Part shown: positions 37,229-45,210 of the stretch, one piece after another
How positions within the stretch are numbered: the stretch's first letter is position 1
Layout: each line of letters starts with the position of its first letter
DNA from: Paraburkholderia sp. PREW-6R
GTDB taxonomy: Bacteria; Pseudomonadota; Gammaproteobacteria; Burkholderiales; Burkholderiaceae
Assembly (NCBI RefSeq): GCF_039621805.1
Contig: NZ_CP155073.1
Coordinates: forward strand, 3,286,001-3,350,000
DNA: 64,000 nt
Direction: 5' to 3'
Made by a program: the position numbers and the translations under genes
The notes under the pieces: model-generated
Told to the model about the DNA's origin: nothing
The model's input: the letters and a program-made list of their open reading frames with translations, nothing else
Databases searched by the model: none

Positions 37229-38089
37229 TTATTTGGCCTTGACGCGGCGCACGTGCTCTTCCAGCTCGGCGAACGACGGGCGTTCGGTCGAGAAGAGCAC
37301 CTTGCGGCCGAATTCGACCGCAATGGCCGGCGCGTAGCCGTTCAGGCTGGCGAGAATCGTCACCTTGATGCACTGAAACATCTTGGTGGACTCGGTCACG
37401 CGCTGTTCGGCGACGCTCGCGAGCGGGCCGATCAGGCCGTAGGAAAGCAGAATGCCGAGGAAGGTGCCGACCAGCGCCTGGGCGATCATCTCGCCGAGCA
37501 CGGCAGGCGGCTTGTCCGCGGAAGCCATGGTGTGCACCACGCCCATGACGGCGGCCACGATGCCGAACGCCGGCATCGCGTCGCCGACCTTGTTCAGCGC
37601 GTGAGCGGGCGCCTCACCTTCGTGGTGATGTGTTTCGATTTCCTCGTCCATCAGGCTTTCGATTTCGAACGCATTCATGTTGCCGCCCACCATCAGACGC
37701 AGGTAGTCGGTCAGGAATTCGACGATGTGATGGTCGGCGAGAATCTTCGGGTACTGCGTGAAAATGGGACTCTTCGACGGGTCGTCGATGTCCGCTTCCA
37801 GCGTAAGCGTGCCTTCCTTGCGCGCCTTCGCGAGCAGGACGTACAGAAGCGCCATCAGCTCCATGTACACGTCCTTGTTGTACTTGGCCCCTTTGAACAG
37901 GGTCGGGAGGACGCGCAGCGTCGCCTTGATGGTCTTCATTCCGTTGCCGAGAATGAATGCGCCGACTCCGGCGCCGACGATCATCAGCACTTCGACGGGC
38001 TGCAGCAACGCGCCGAGATGGCCGCCTTCCAGCGCGTAACCGCCGAAAACGGACAACAGCGTCACGAGTGATCCCACGAAAATCAGCAC
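37229..38089 (-). CDS. motA: Flagellar stator protein MotA
   Basis: MotA forms the pentameric proton channel around MotB. The 286-residue product starts MLIFVGSLVTLLSVFGGYALEGG from a GTG with GAGGG about seven bases upstream. The cytoplasmic loop holds AKARKEGTLTLEADI, with the conserved rotor-interacting Arg and Glu. The C-terminal membrane helices contain GDAMPAFGIVAAVMGVVHTM and GTFLGILLSYGLIGPLA. It is first in the mot/che operon, behind a sigma28-like promoter. Confidence 0.97.
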   Translation of the reverse strand: MLIFVGSLVTLLSVFGGYALEGGHLGALLQPVEVLMIVGAGVGAFILGNGMKTIKATLRVLPTLFKGAKYNKDVYMELMALLYVLLAKARKEGTLTLEADIDDPSKSPIFTQYPKILADHHIVEFLTDYLRLMVGGNMNAFEIESLMDEEIETHHHEGEAPAHALNKVGDAMPAFGIVAAVMGVVHTMASADKPPAVLGEMIAQALVGTFLGILLSYGLIGPLASVAEQRVTESTKMFQCIKVTILASLNGYAPAIAVEFGRKVLFSTERPSFAELEEHVRRVKAK

Positions 38090-38134
38090 TGCCGAGCCCT
38101 CACAAAGAAGCGACGGTGACCGTCGTTAATCTGG

Positions 38135-38161
38135 TTTACGGCAAGCAGTCGGAAAACTTTG
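38135..38161 (-). promoter_or_regulatory. Sigma28-type promoter for the motA-cheZ operon
   Basis: The minus strand reads CAAAGTTT, 11 bases, then GCCGTAAA. This is 7/8 at -35 and 6/8 at -10 to the enteric consensus with exact spacing. It ends 46 bases before the motA GTG. The motA operon is class 3 in enterics. Confidence 0.8.
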
Positions 38162-38256
38162 GTGGAAAAGCGGGACGCAGCGGCGGTGTCAAACGGAGGG
38201 GGCAGGCGTTCGATACAAGCTGCCGGCGCAGGGCCCGTGCGGCCCGACAGGCAAGC

Positions 38257-38280
38257 CGGGCGGCCTGTAGCGGCCGCCCG
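38257..38280 (-). terminator. Stem-loop after flhC
   Basis: CGGGCGGCC and GGCCGCCCG form a perfect 9-bp stem with a 6-base loop, 25 bases past the flhC stop and upstream of the motA promoter. No T-run is seen, so it may be a weak terminator or a 3' stabilising hairpin. Confidence 0.5.
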
Positions 38281-38304
38281 CTGGCGGCCGTCCTGCCCGA
38301 TAAA

Positions 38305-38865
38305 TCAGGCTTCGAGGGCGGCGAGATGCTCGCGGGCGCGGGCGTCGGCAAATTTCTTTGTCTTACCGGCACGCGACGGCGGCTGGCACAGCCCGCAGAC
38401 GAACGCGTGCTGCGGGTCGTGCGCGTGCGCGACAAAATGGCCGCCGCAGCGGCAGCAAGGGGTCAACTGCAGCATGCCGGAATCGAAGAAACGTACCAGC
38501 GTCCATGCGCGCGTGAGGCTGAGCACGGGCTCGTCGCCGTGCAGCTGCACGTGTTCGAGATAGAGCCGGTAGCTCTTCACGATCGACTGGATCGTTTCGC
38601 AGCCGCCGTGGTCCGCCATGAAGCGGTAGATGTTGTAGAACAGCGAAGAGTGAAAGTTCGGCTGCCAGGTCATGAACCAGTCGGTCGAAAAAGGCAGCAT
38701 GCCCTTGGGCGGCGATACGCCTTTCAGCTCCTTGTAAAGCTTGATGAGCCGGTCGCGCGACAGGCTCGTTTCGGCTTCGAGCAACTGCAAGCGTGCGCCG
38801 AGTTCGATCAGCCCGATTGCCAGGGTTATTTCCTTGACTTCGAGCACTACACTTTTATAGGCCAT
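38305..38865 (-). CDS. flhC: Flagellar master regulator subunit FlhC
   Basis: FlhC forms the FlhD4C2 activator of class 2 flagellar genes. The sequence is close to enteric FlhC (LAIGLIELGARLQLLEAETSLSRDRLIKLYKELKG, PPKGMLPFSTDWFMTWQPNFHSSLFYN). The zinc-binding cysteines near the C-terminus are CCRCGG and CGLCQPP. ATG at 38865 is chosen by family N-terminus, giving 186 residues; an in-frame GTG lies seven codons earlier. It follows flhD by 53 bp. Confidence 0.96.
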   Translation of the reverse strand: MAYKSVVLEVKEITLAIGLIELGARLQLLEAETSLSRDRLIKLYKELKGVSPPKGMLPFSTDWFMTWQPNFHSSLFYNIYRFMADHGGCETIQSIVKSYRLYLEHVQLHGDEPVLSLTRAWTLVRFFDSGMLQLTPCCRCGGHFVAHAHDPQHAFVCGLCQPPSRAGKTKKFADARAREHLAALEA

Positions 38866-38918
38866 ACGCTGGCGCTGCTCCCGCACTGAACGACGCTAAT
38901 GTGAAGTCTTGCCTGCCG

Positions 38919-39239
38919 TCAGCCGAGTTGCTCGACCGGCTGGCTTGCCATCAGGATCGCGGAGTGCGCCTGGGCAACGGCGCTCGACTTCTCTTTGTCC
39001 GCGAGCGCGGACAGCACGGCATGGTCGTCGAAACGGAAACGGCACAACATCTGGTTGGACGCCGCGAGCTTGACGGTCTGGGCGAGCGAAAGATTGGCGA
39101 GCACTTCTGCCAGCTCGTCCGAAATTCCCATGCGGAACATGCCGACTGGCTTGTCCTCTCGCAGGAGACGCTGCGCGAGGAGGAGATAGGACAGGTTCAC
39201 TTCTCTGATCTCAGCGAGCATTTCGCTTGTCGCGCTCAT
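38919..39239 (-). CDS. flhD: Flagellar master regulator subunit FlhD
   Basis: FlhD is the DNA-contacting partner of FlhC. The 106-residue product matches the family in [68 protein letters not shown] lies five bases before the ATG. The upstream gap of over 700 bases holds a candidate promoter and two palindromes. Confidence 0.96.
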   Translation of the reverse strand: MSATSEMLAEIREVNLSYLLLAQRLLREDKPVGMFRMGISDELAEVLANLSLAQTVKLAASNQMLCRFRFDDHAVLSALADKEKSSAVAQAHSAILMASQPVEQLG

Positions 39240-39393
39240 GATTTCCCCGGGGTCTGTCTGGCTGGTCAGGCCGTTTGCGAAACGTTTGCTCGAACGCGCG
39301 CACTACATCCGCACGAATCGGCTCGTTTGTGGTCTTGCCAGCATTGTGTCGAAAGGGACAGCGAACGAAAATCGGACAGACACCTCGCCTGCG

Positions 39394-39411
39394 TGACGGA
39401 TTAATCCGTCA
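39394..39411. promoter_or_regulatory. 18-bp perfect palindrome upstream of flhD
   Basis: TGACGGATTAATCCGTCA reads identically on both strands. It lies 155 bases upstream of the flhD ATG, inside the predicted leader, two bases from a second palindrome. Confidence 0.6.
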
Positions 39412-39413
39412 TT

Positions 39414-39436
39414 CGTGTAGGAATTTTTCCTACACG
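39414..39436. promoter_or_regulatory. 23-bp inverted repeat upstream of flhD
   Basis: Arms CGTGTAGGAA and TTCCTACACG, 10 bp each, perfect, around TTT. The core TAGGAA...TTCCTA resembles sites used by LuxR/FixJ-type response regulators such as RcsB and BvgA. It could also fold as a hairpin in the flhD leader RNA. Confidence 0.6.
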
Positions 39437-39584
39437 CGTGGACAAAAATGAAGGTGTGGGGCTGGGAGCGCGCGGGCGGACATGTAAGTTGTGTCCTGAC
39501 GGCGTTACAACCTGGCGGCAAGATTTGAACCGAAAGGTGAGCAACCTTGGCTCGGCGTTCGCACCGCTCGGACGATGAGCGTCG

Positions 39585-39613
39585 ATTATAAGGGCGTTTT
39601 CATATCCCTGTAA
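39585..39613 (-). promoter_or_regulatory. Candidate flhDC promoter
   Basis: The minus strand has TATAAT at 39585-39590 and TTACAG (weak -35) 17 bases upstream. Predicted initiation near 39578 would give a leader of about 340 bases before flhD, covering both palindromes. Confidence 0.4.
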
Positions 39614-39796
39614 CGAAGCGGGTGAAGCGATTGCGGTCCAGCCCTCATTCAGAGCAGGCTCAGCGTTTGCTATAGAGATGCGCGGCGTTGGGTCACCAGC
39701 CTGGTAGCGCAACCCAGACGGCGGAGATACGCGTTTTTTTGACCTGTAACGCGGCATGTTTCGCGCTGTAACAACGTTAAGCGTTTGAAAAACAAC

Positions 39797-39823
39797 TCGA
39801 ATTGGCCCGGCTGATCCCGATAA
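39797..39823 (+). promoter_or_regulatory. Weak sigma28-like site before the GT4 gene
   Basis: TCGAATTG, 11 bases, CCCGATAA. The -10 matches GCCGATAA at 7/8, but the -35 only at 4/8. It ends 139 bases before the ATG at 39962. Confidence 0.25.
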
Positions 39824-39961
39824 TGAACGCTAAGGGATTACCCGATGCAGGTTCGGAGCACCCCCGGGCGGCGGCTTACCGCGCCCAACCGTCCGTCAGG
39901 CATTCGCTCTTCGCTCTTATTGAGCGCCATTGTGCGAGGCCGTTTCTGATTAGGAGAAATT

Positions 39962-41026
39962 ATGCGAATCGCACAAATTGCGCCGTTGTATGAAGCCGTT
40001 CCGCCGAAACTTTACGGTGGCACCGAACGTGTCGTGTCCTACCTGACCGAAGCGCTGGTTGACCTCGGCCATGACGTCACGCTGTTCGCAAGCGGCGACT
40101 CGGTGACCTCCGCCAATCTCGAAGCTTGCTGGCCGCGCGCGTTGCGTCTTGATCCGACGATCCGCGACGCGCTCGCGCCGCATGTGCTGATGATGGAAAA
40201 GGTGCGCAAGCTCGCGCATGAATTCGACGTGCTGCATTTCCATCTCGACTACATGCCGTTCCCGCTATTCACGACAATGGATACGCCGTTCGTGACGACA
40301 CTGCACGGCCGGCTCGATTTGCCGGAACTGCAGCCCGTGTTCGACGCGTTCTCCCATGTACCGGTGGTGTCGATCTCAGACTCGCAGCGCGCGCCGTTGC
40401 CGCAGGCAAACTGGCTGAACACCGTTTATCACGGTCTGCCGGAACAACTGCTGACGCCGCAGGCGCACAAGAAGCCGGAGTACCTCGCATTCCTCGGCCG
40501 GATCTGTCCGGAAAAGCGCGTCGATACCGCTATCAAGATTGCTGCTCAAAGCGGTCTGCCGCTGAAGATCGCTGCGAAAGTCGACAAGGTCGACCAGGAA
40601 TACTTCAAGCGCGAAATCGAACCGCTGCTCTCGATGGCACACGTGGAATTCGTCGGCGAGATCAACGAGGCGCAGAAGCCGGAGTTTCTGTCGGGCGCCA
40701 AGGCGCTGCTCTTCCCGATCGACTGGTCGGAGCCGTTTGGCCTCGTGATGATCGAATCGATGGCCTGCGGCACGCCGGTGATCGCGTTCAATCGCGGCTC
40801 GGTGCCTGAAGTGATCGACCACGGTGTGACGGGCTACATCGTCGAGGACGTGCAAGGCGCGGTGGCCGCGCTGCAACGGCTGGACGAACTTTCGCGTACG
40901 GAGATCCGCGCTCAATTCGAACGGCGGTTCAGTTCGAAGACGATGGCGCAGAACTATGTGGACGGCTATTCGACATTGATTGAAGCAACGCGCCGCCCGG
41001 TATTGCGCCAGGTTGCAATGGGCTAA
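39962..41026 (+). CDS. Glycosyltransferase family 4 protein
   Basis: A GT-B fold retaining glycosyltransferase of 354 residues. The N-terminal domain begins MRIAQIAPLYEAVPPKLYGGTERVVSYLTEALVDLGHDVTLFASGDS. The C-terminal domain has the donor-site segment FPIDWSEPFGLVMIESMACGTPVIAFNRGSVPEVI with the EX7E-type glutamates. GGAG lies seven bases before the ATG. It stands alone between the flhDC control region and the H-NS gene. Donor and acceptor are unknown. Confidence 0.92.
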   Translation: MRIAQIAPLYEAVPPKLYGGTERVVSYLTEALVDLGHDVTLFASGDSVTSANLEACWPRALRLDPTIRDALAPHVLMMEKVRKLAHEFDVLHFHLDYMPFPLFTTMDTPFVTTLHGRLDLPELQPVFDAFSHVPVVSISDSQRAPLPQANWLNTVYHGLPEQLLTPQAHKKPEYLAFLGRICPEKRVDTAIKIAAQSGLPLKIAAKVDKVDQEYFKREIEPLLSMAHVEFVGEINEAQKPEFLSGAKALLFPIDWSEPFGLVMIESMACGTPVIAFNRGSVPEVIDHGVTGYIVEDVQGAVAALQRLDELSRTEIRAQFERRFSSKTMAQNYVDGYSTLIEATRRPVLRQVAMG

Positions 41027-41343
41027 CGCGGAAAGCCGGTAAAGGCACAGGCGTTGAAAGCGTTTTTGCGACTAAACGCCTGTCGCTTCGGCCAAGCGCT
41101 GGATCGGTATTTCATCTCCAAGCTAATTGATGGACAATAATGTCCGCTTTTAGTGCCAATCGTTTTTGCGAGTATCGGGCCGGAATCGTCCGACGCGTTG
41201 TATTGAAAAAAGCCGCCATCCCAGGCGGCTTTTTTAAACGCATGTGGATGCGCTTCCATCACGCTTATTCACGCGTTAGCGCGCTAACGCGAATCCGTGT
41301 AAGCGATGCATCTCCATTCGGTTTTGTCACTTGCGCGATCGTG
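41027..41343. other. Gap between GT4 and H-NS genes
   Basis: A 317-base convergent gap with the bidirectional terminator at 41205-41237. Nothing else is identifiable. Confidence 0.5.
41205..41237. terminator. Bidirectional terminator between GT4 and H-NS genes
   Basis: AAAAAAGCCGCC and GGCGGCTTTTTT form a strong stem with a 6-base loop, with T-runs on both strands. Confidence 0.9.
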
Positions 41344-41646
41344 TCATGCGCTGCCAATCAAAAACCGTTCACGATTCTTGCCGACAATCCATTTAGGTGG
41401 CTTGCCGCGACCGCTCCACGTATTGCCTGATTTGGGATCCTGATACTTCGCCGGCAGCGGCGCCTTCTTGGGCGGGCGTCCACGCTTGGCGGCGACCGCA
41501 AAACCGAGGTCCTGCGCTGTCAGACTGTATTCAGCGATCTTTTGGCGGATGTCGGCTATTACGTTGTCAATTTCGGTGCGCCGTGCTTCTTCTGCCTGTG
41601 CCTGCAGTTTGGCAATTTGCGCTTTGAGGTCGGCATATTGAGACAT
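41344..41646 (-). CDS. H-NS family nucleoid-associated protein
   Basis: A 100-residue H-NS-type silencer. The N-terminal coiled-coil oligomerisation part is MSQYADLKAQIAKLQAQAEEARR. The C-terminal DNA-binding part has KRGRPPKK and the core YQDPKSGNTWSGRGKPPKWI. This is the betaproteobacterial H-NS/MvaT-like histone form common in multiple copies in Burkholderia. GGGGAGAA precedes the ATG. Closeness to flhDC may be chance, although H-NS-type proteins often affect motility genes. Confidence 0.93.
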   Translation of the reverse strand: MSQYADLKAQIAKLQAQAEEARRTEIDNVIADIRQKIAEYSLTAQDLGFAVAAKRGRPPKKAPLPAKYQDPKSGNTWSGRGKPPKWIVGKNRERFLIGSA

Positions 41647-41933
41647 CGGGTTCTCCCCTTTCGGAACTCATTGGCTCGCAGACTAACTGCAATTATAAAA
41701 ATCCGCAATGGCCACTATTACCGATTTAGCCGGTTATCTTCTGATAATAAATAAATGCGAATGAATTGTTCAGCGGCATCTATATCCTTTAATAACCCGT
41801 CATGTGGCGGCAGGCATTGACAATTCTTGACAACGAATTCGGCCGCCTATCCCTAGAATTGGGCACCGGGCATGTTTCCGCGAAAAAGCGAGGCATGCCA
41901 TAGGGCGTATCAATTTTTTTAGGAATACCGATC

Positions 41934-42674
41934 ATGCGGTTGTCAAAACGCCTCGCCGCCGAACTCTTCGGCACATTTTGGCTCGTGCTCGGCGGCTGCG
42001 GCAGTGCCGTCCTTGCCGCGAGTTTCGCCGGCCCTGTTCACGGTCTCGGCATTGGCTTCGTGGGCGTCTCGCTTGCGTTCGGCCTGACGGTCCTGACCAT
42101 GGCCTATGCGATCGGCCATATCTCCGGCTGCCATCTGAATCCCGCAGTGAGTGTCGGCCTGACCGTTGCGGGCCGGTTTCCGGCGCGTGACCTTCTGCCG
42201 TACATCGCGGCACAGGTCGTCGGCGCGGTGCTGGGCGCGACCGTGCTCTGGCTGATTGCATCGGGAAATTCGCAGTTCGACCTCGTGGCGGGCGGCTTCG
42301 CCAGCAACGGTTATGGCGAGCGTTCGCCGGGCCATTACTCGCTTCTTTCGGCGTTCGTCTGCGAAGTGGTGATGACCGGCTTTTTCCTGTTTGTGATTCT
42401 CGGTGCAACCGACAAGCGCGCGCCGGCAGGCTTTGCGCCCATTGCGATTGGCCTGTGCCTCACATTGATCCACCTGATTTCGATTCCCGTCACGAACACG
42501 TCGGTCAATCCAGCGCGTTCCACCGGGCCGGCGCTGTTCGTCGGTGGCGCAGCGGTCGATCAGCTCTGGCTGTTCTGGGTCGCGCCTTTTGTCGGTGCGA
42601 TCATCGCAGGCATGCTGTATCCGCTGCTTGCCGAGAGTCGTCGCGCCAATAAGCAGGAACTGGCGCTCGAATAA
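41934..42674 (+). CDS. aqpZ: Aquaporin Z
   Basis: An inner-membrane water channel of 246 residues. Both NPA half-helices are present: [30 protein letters not shown] and [26 protein letters not shown]. Six membrane helices and the start [24 protein letters not shown] match AqpZ. AGGAA lies eight bases before the ATG. It is monocistronic, with a terminator after it. Confidence 0.96.
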   Translation: MRLSKRLAAELFGTFWLVLGGCGSAVLAASFAGPVHGLGIGFVGVSLAFGLTVLTMAYAIGHISGCHLNPAVSVGLTVAGRFPARDLLPYIAAQVVGAVLGATVLWLIASGNSQFDLVAGGFASNGYGERSPGHYSLLSAFVCEVVMTGFFLFVILGATDKRAPAGFAPIAIGLCLTLIHLISIPVTNTSVNPARSTGPALFVGGAAVDQLWLFWVAPFVGAIIAGMLYPLLAESRRANKQELALE

Positions 42675-42704
42675 TGGCGGTCACCGTATAAAGATACGGG
42701 CAGA

Positions 42705-42729
42705 ACGGGCGCCGCGGCGCCCGTTTTTC
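42705..42729 (+). terminator. Terminator after aqpZ
   Basis: ACGGGCGCC and GGCGCCCGT form a 9-bp stem with a 2-base loop, followed by TTTTTC, 30 bases past the aqpZ stop. Confidence 0.85.
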
Positions 42730-42868
42730 TTCGTCCGGTTTTTCGCCTTTTTTGTCCTCCTTATTGGCGGCGATCTGAGCCGCGATGCGTTCCGATCTGC
42801 CCCAAGGTAGCAACTCTCGCCCCGCTGCTAGAATCGTGCGACTTCCCAGGCTCGCACAGGTGCTACCG

Positions 42869-43561
42869 ATGAACCGTTTTCGCGCATTCCTGCAGATCGC
42901 CGCGCTCTGCGTCGGCGGTCTGTGTGCAAGCCTCGCGGCTTTACCGGGCGCGTATGCAGCGGCCAGCAATATCGAAACATTAATCTTCGTGCGACACGGC
43001 GAGAAGCCGGCGCAGGGCTACGGCCAGCTCAATTGCCAGGGGCTTAACCGTGCGCTTGCATTGCCCGCAGTTATCGCCGCGAAGTTCGGCAAGCCGGATG
43101 CGATCTACGCACCCGATCCCGGCCAGCAAAAGAACGATAACGGTCACCCTTATTACTATGTCCGGCCACTCGCCACGATCGAACCGACGGCGATCCAGTT
43201 CCAGATGCCAGTGCAGACGCCATACGGCTTTGCCCAGATCGATCAGCTCAGCACGGCGCTCGTCAATCCTGCCAACCGCAATAAGCTGATCGTGGTGGCA
43301 TGGGAGCACAAACTGATCGTCAAGCTTTTGCGACAGATAATGACCGCCCACGGCGGCAACGCGTCCGACGTGCCGCATTGGTCGAGCAGTGATTTCGACA
43401 GCATTTATATCGTTCGTCTGGACTGGCAGAACGGCGTCGCGAAAGCCAGTTTCAAACATGACACCCAAGGGCTCAATGGCCGGGCAACTGATTGTCCGTG
43501 CGCGGCCCTGCCTGCCGCGACGTCTGCGTCGTCAGCGCCAGCAGCCCGCGCGACGGATTAA
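42869..43561 (+). CDS. Secreted histidine phosphatase family protein
   Basis: A probable periplasmic phosphatase of 230 residues with a signal peptide (FLQIAALCVGGLCASLAALPGAYAA). The histidine phosphatase motif RHG is present in TLIFVRHGEKP just after it. A second histidine appears in VVAWEHKLIV (about residue 155). The usual second-half Glu/His arrangement is only partly clear. ATG at 42869 is preferred because it begins the signal peptide; the frame is open to 42785. Confidence 0.8.
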   Translation: MNRFRAFLQIAALCVGGLCASLAALPGAYAAASNIETLIFVRHGEKPAQGYGQLNCQGLNRALALPAVIAAKFGKPDAIYAPDPGQQKNDNGHPYYYVRPLATIEPTAIQFQMPVQTPYGFAQIDQLSTALVNPANRNKLIVVAWEHKLIVKLLRQIMTAHGGNASDVPHWSSSDFDSIYIVRLDWQNGVAKASFKHDTQGLNGRATDCPCAALPAATSASSAPAARATD

Positions 43562-43903
43562 ATCCGTTATACAGATGTAAGTTGCAATTACGCGCGGCTA
43601 TACGTTGATTTATTGGCACTGCGCCGTGTTCATTCGCTCCCACCAAAGCGGAATGGGCAATCCGTTGGCAGGCGGCGCTTCGAAGAAAATCAAGCAGGGC
43701 CTCCCCCCGCATGAAATGCCTCTCTAAATGCTTTCAGCACGAGGCAAATGCTTGCAGTCCGTAACATCTGGTCGCAGTCATCGCGTCCCGGAATGCGTAC
43801 ATTGAACCTGTGCGACGAACCCGTCGCGTCATTCGCGACCTACGTTGCAAGAGGTCGGAGAGCGCCCCAAGGCGCTGACTCTGGTCACACAGGAGAGAAC
43901 AAC
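43562..43903. other. Gap between phosphatase and His-rich protein genes
   Basis: A 342-base gap with no recognisable gene, hairpin terminator or promoter that I could assign with confidence. Confidence 0.4.
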
Positions 43904-44194
43904 ATGAAACGCATCGTCACTCACTTGCTGGTTGCCGCCGGACTTGCTGCTGGCGCGTGCGGAGTCGCGCAGGCGCATACGGATCTCAATATTGGGCTGT
44001 CGCTCGGCGCGCCGGTTTATAGCCAGCCGGCGCCGGTCTACGCTGCGCCGCAACCGGTCTATTACGGTTACGGCGGCTGGGACCATCGTTATGATCACCG
44101 TGACTATGACCGCTACCACCGTGGCTGGGATCACGACAACCACGGCTGGGGACATGACGACCGGGGCGATCGCCGCGGCGGATGGCATGGCTAA
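43904..44194 (+). CDS. Small secreted His/Tyr/Asp-rich protein
   Basis: This 96-residue protein has a clear signal peptide (HLLVAAGLAAGACGVAQA/HT). The mature region starts HTDLNIGLSLGAPV, has Pro-Val dipeptide repeats (QPAPVYAAPQPVYYGYGG) and ends in a His/Asp/Tyr/Arg-rich tail (DHRYDHRDYDRYHRGWDHD). Similar small proteins are common in Burkholderia and are uncharacterised. The His/Asp tail could bind metal. A strong AGGAGAG lies seven bases before the ATG. Confidence 0.75.
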   Translation: MKRIVTHLLVAAGLAAGACGVAQAHTDLNIGLSLGAPVYSQPAPVYAAPQPVYYGYGGWDHRYDHRDYDRYHRGWDHDNHGWGHDDRGDRRGGWHG

Positions 44195-44253
44195 CTTCTG
44201 ACTGCGCCATTCTGACCGCGCCAGGTCCCGCTCAGTCGCCGGCGACATGACAG

Positions 44254-44290
44254 ACGGCCGGCATTCACGTCAGTGAGTGCCGGCCGTTTC
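44254..44290. terminator. Bidirectional terminator
   Basis: ACGGCCGGCA and TGCCGGCCGT form a perfect 10-bp stem with a 14-base loop, between the convergent His-rich protein gene and the HAD phosphatase gene. Confidence 0.8.
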
Positions 44291-44301
44291 CATTCCGGAC
44301 A

Positions 44302-45123
44302 TTACTGTGCCAGTTCGTCGCTCAGCGAGAAAAGCTTGCGAAGGTGATGCGCAACGCCAGCTTCAAAGTTGTTGCCAATGCGGGGCACGTTCGGCAGACG
44401 GGTTATGAGGTCGGGATTGGCGTTGTTCATCATGAATGGATGGCCTGCTGTTTCCAGCAGGTCGATGTCGTTCATGTTGTCGCCGAACGCCACACACTGG
44501 GACGCGTCCACGCCGAGCAGACCAAGCACGATCTGTAACGCGCGTCCTTTCGATACGTTGGACGTCATCACTTCGAGACAGTTGGGTAATGAGTAGGTGA
44601 CATAGAGCGCGTCGCCGAATTCACGCTCGAGATTCGCCGAGATGTGCGCGAGGTCGGCGGGGTCGCCAATGTAGAGCACCTTTGCAATGTCGACGCCGTC
44701 ATGCTGCGGCAAATCGGTTACATGGTAGGAGAAGCCTGAATCCTGGTGGAATTCCAGCAGTTCCGGCGCTTCCCGATCGATCAGCCACGCCTCGTCGGCG
44801 AACAGATTGACGATCACGCGGCCATGCGTACCGACGATCTCCGGCTGAACCAGCCGCTGCACGATGGCGGGCGGCAGGTCGTCGGCATGGATGACGGTGT
44901 TGTCCGGCGCGTGAATGCGCGCACCGTTCGACGTAATCAGATACGGGCTGATTCCCAGCAGATCGCGAATGCCTGCGACGTCGCAATAATGCCGGCCCGT
45001 CGCAATGACGAATTTGAGGCCATCGCTTTCCAGTCTGCGCACCGTGGCGACCGTGAAAGGGTCGACCTGATGATCGGCGTTGAGCAAGGTGCCGTCGAGA
45101 TCCGTGGCAATGACTTTGTACAT
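44302..45123 (-). CDS. HAD-superfamily Cof-type sugar-phosphate phosphatase
   Basis: A 273-residue HAD-IIB (Cof/YidA-like) hydrolase. Motif I is IATDLDGTLLNADH with both Asp residues, and motif II is FVIATGRHY. Lys in NVSKGRAL and motif IV VAFGDNMNDIDLLETAGHPFMMNNA follow. Substrates are probably sugar phosphates, but cannot be specified. It lies 87 bp beyond the stop of the glucosamine-kinase-like gene and on the same strand. Confidence 0.9.
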   Translation of the reverse strand: MYKVIATDLDGTLLNADHQVDPFTVATVRRLESDGLKFVIATGRHYCDVAGIRDLLGISPYLITSNGARIHAPDNTVIHADDLPPAIVQRLVQPEIVGTHGRVIVNLFADEAWLIDREAPELLEFHQDSGFSYHVTDLPQHDGVDIAKVLYIGDPADLAHISANLEREFGDALYVTYSLPNCLEVMTSNVSKGRALQIVLGLLGVDASQCVAFGDNMNDIDLLETAGHPFMMNNANPDLITRLPNVPRIGNNFEAGVAHHLRKLFSLSDELAQ

Positions 45124-45210
45124 GGTGTGTGGGTAGCCGGGCAGCGTCGAAAGCCGTTATTTTACAATTGACCACGCACTGCGACGGTGCGCCTCGGCAC
45201 CTTACGCCTC

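Larger units (their letters stand above)
39240..39961. other. Long regulatory gap upstream of flhDC and the GT4 gene
   Basis: This 722-base divergent intergenic region carries no convincing gene. It holds two adjacent perfect palindromes (39394-39436), a TATAAT-type promoter facing flhD (39585-39613), and a weak sigma28-like site facing the glycosyltransferase (39797-39823). The size and content suggest a complex flhDC control region. Confidence 0.6.

Noticed and set aside
39505..39560. tRNA-like T-loop (GGTTCAAATC on the minus strand) upstream of flhD
   Set aside because: The flanking 5-bp stem does not pair, and no anticodon arm, D-arm or acceptor stem can be built around it.
39401..39757. 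118-codon minus-strand frame upstream of flhD
   Set aside because: It runs through the palindromes and promoter region, has no family similarity and no ribosome site; treated as non-coding.
41023..41262. 79-codon minus-strand frame between the GT4 and H-NS genes
   Set aside because: It spans the bidirectional terminator; translation of a hairpin region is unlikely.
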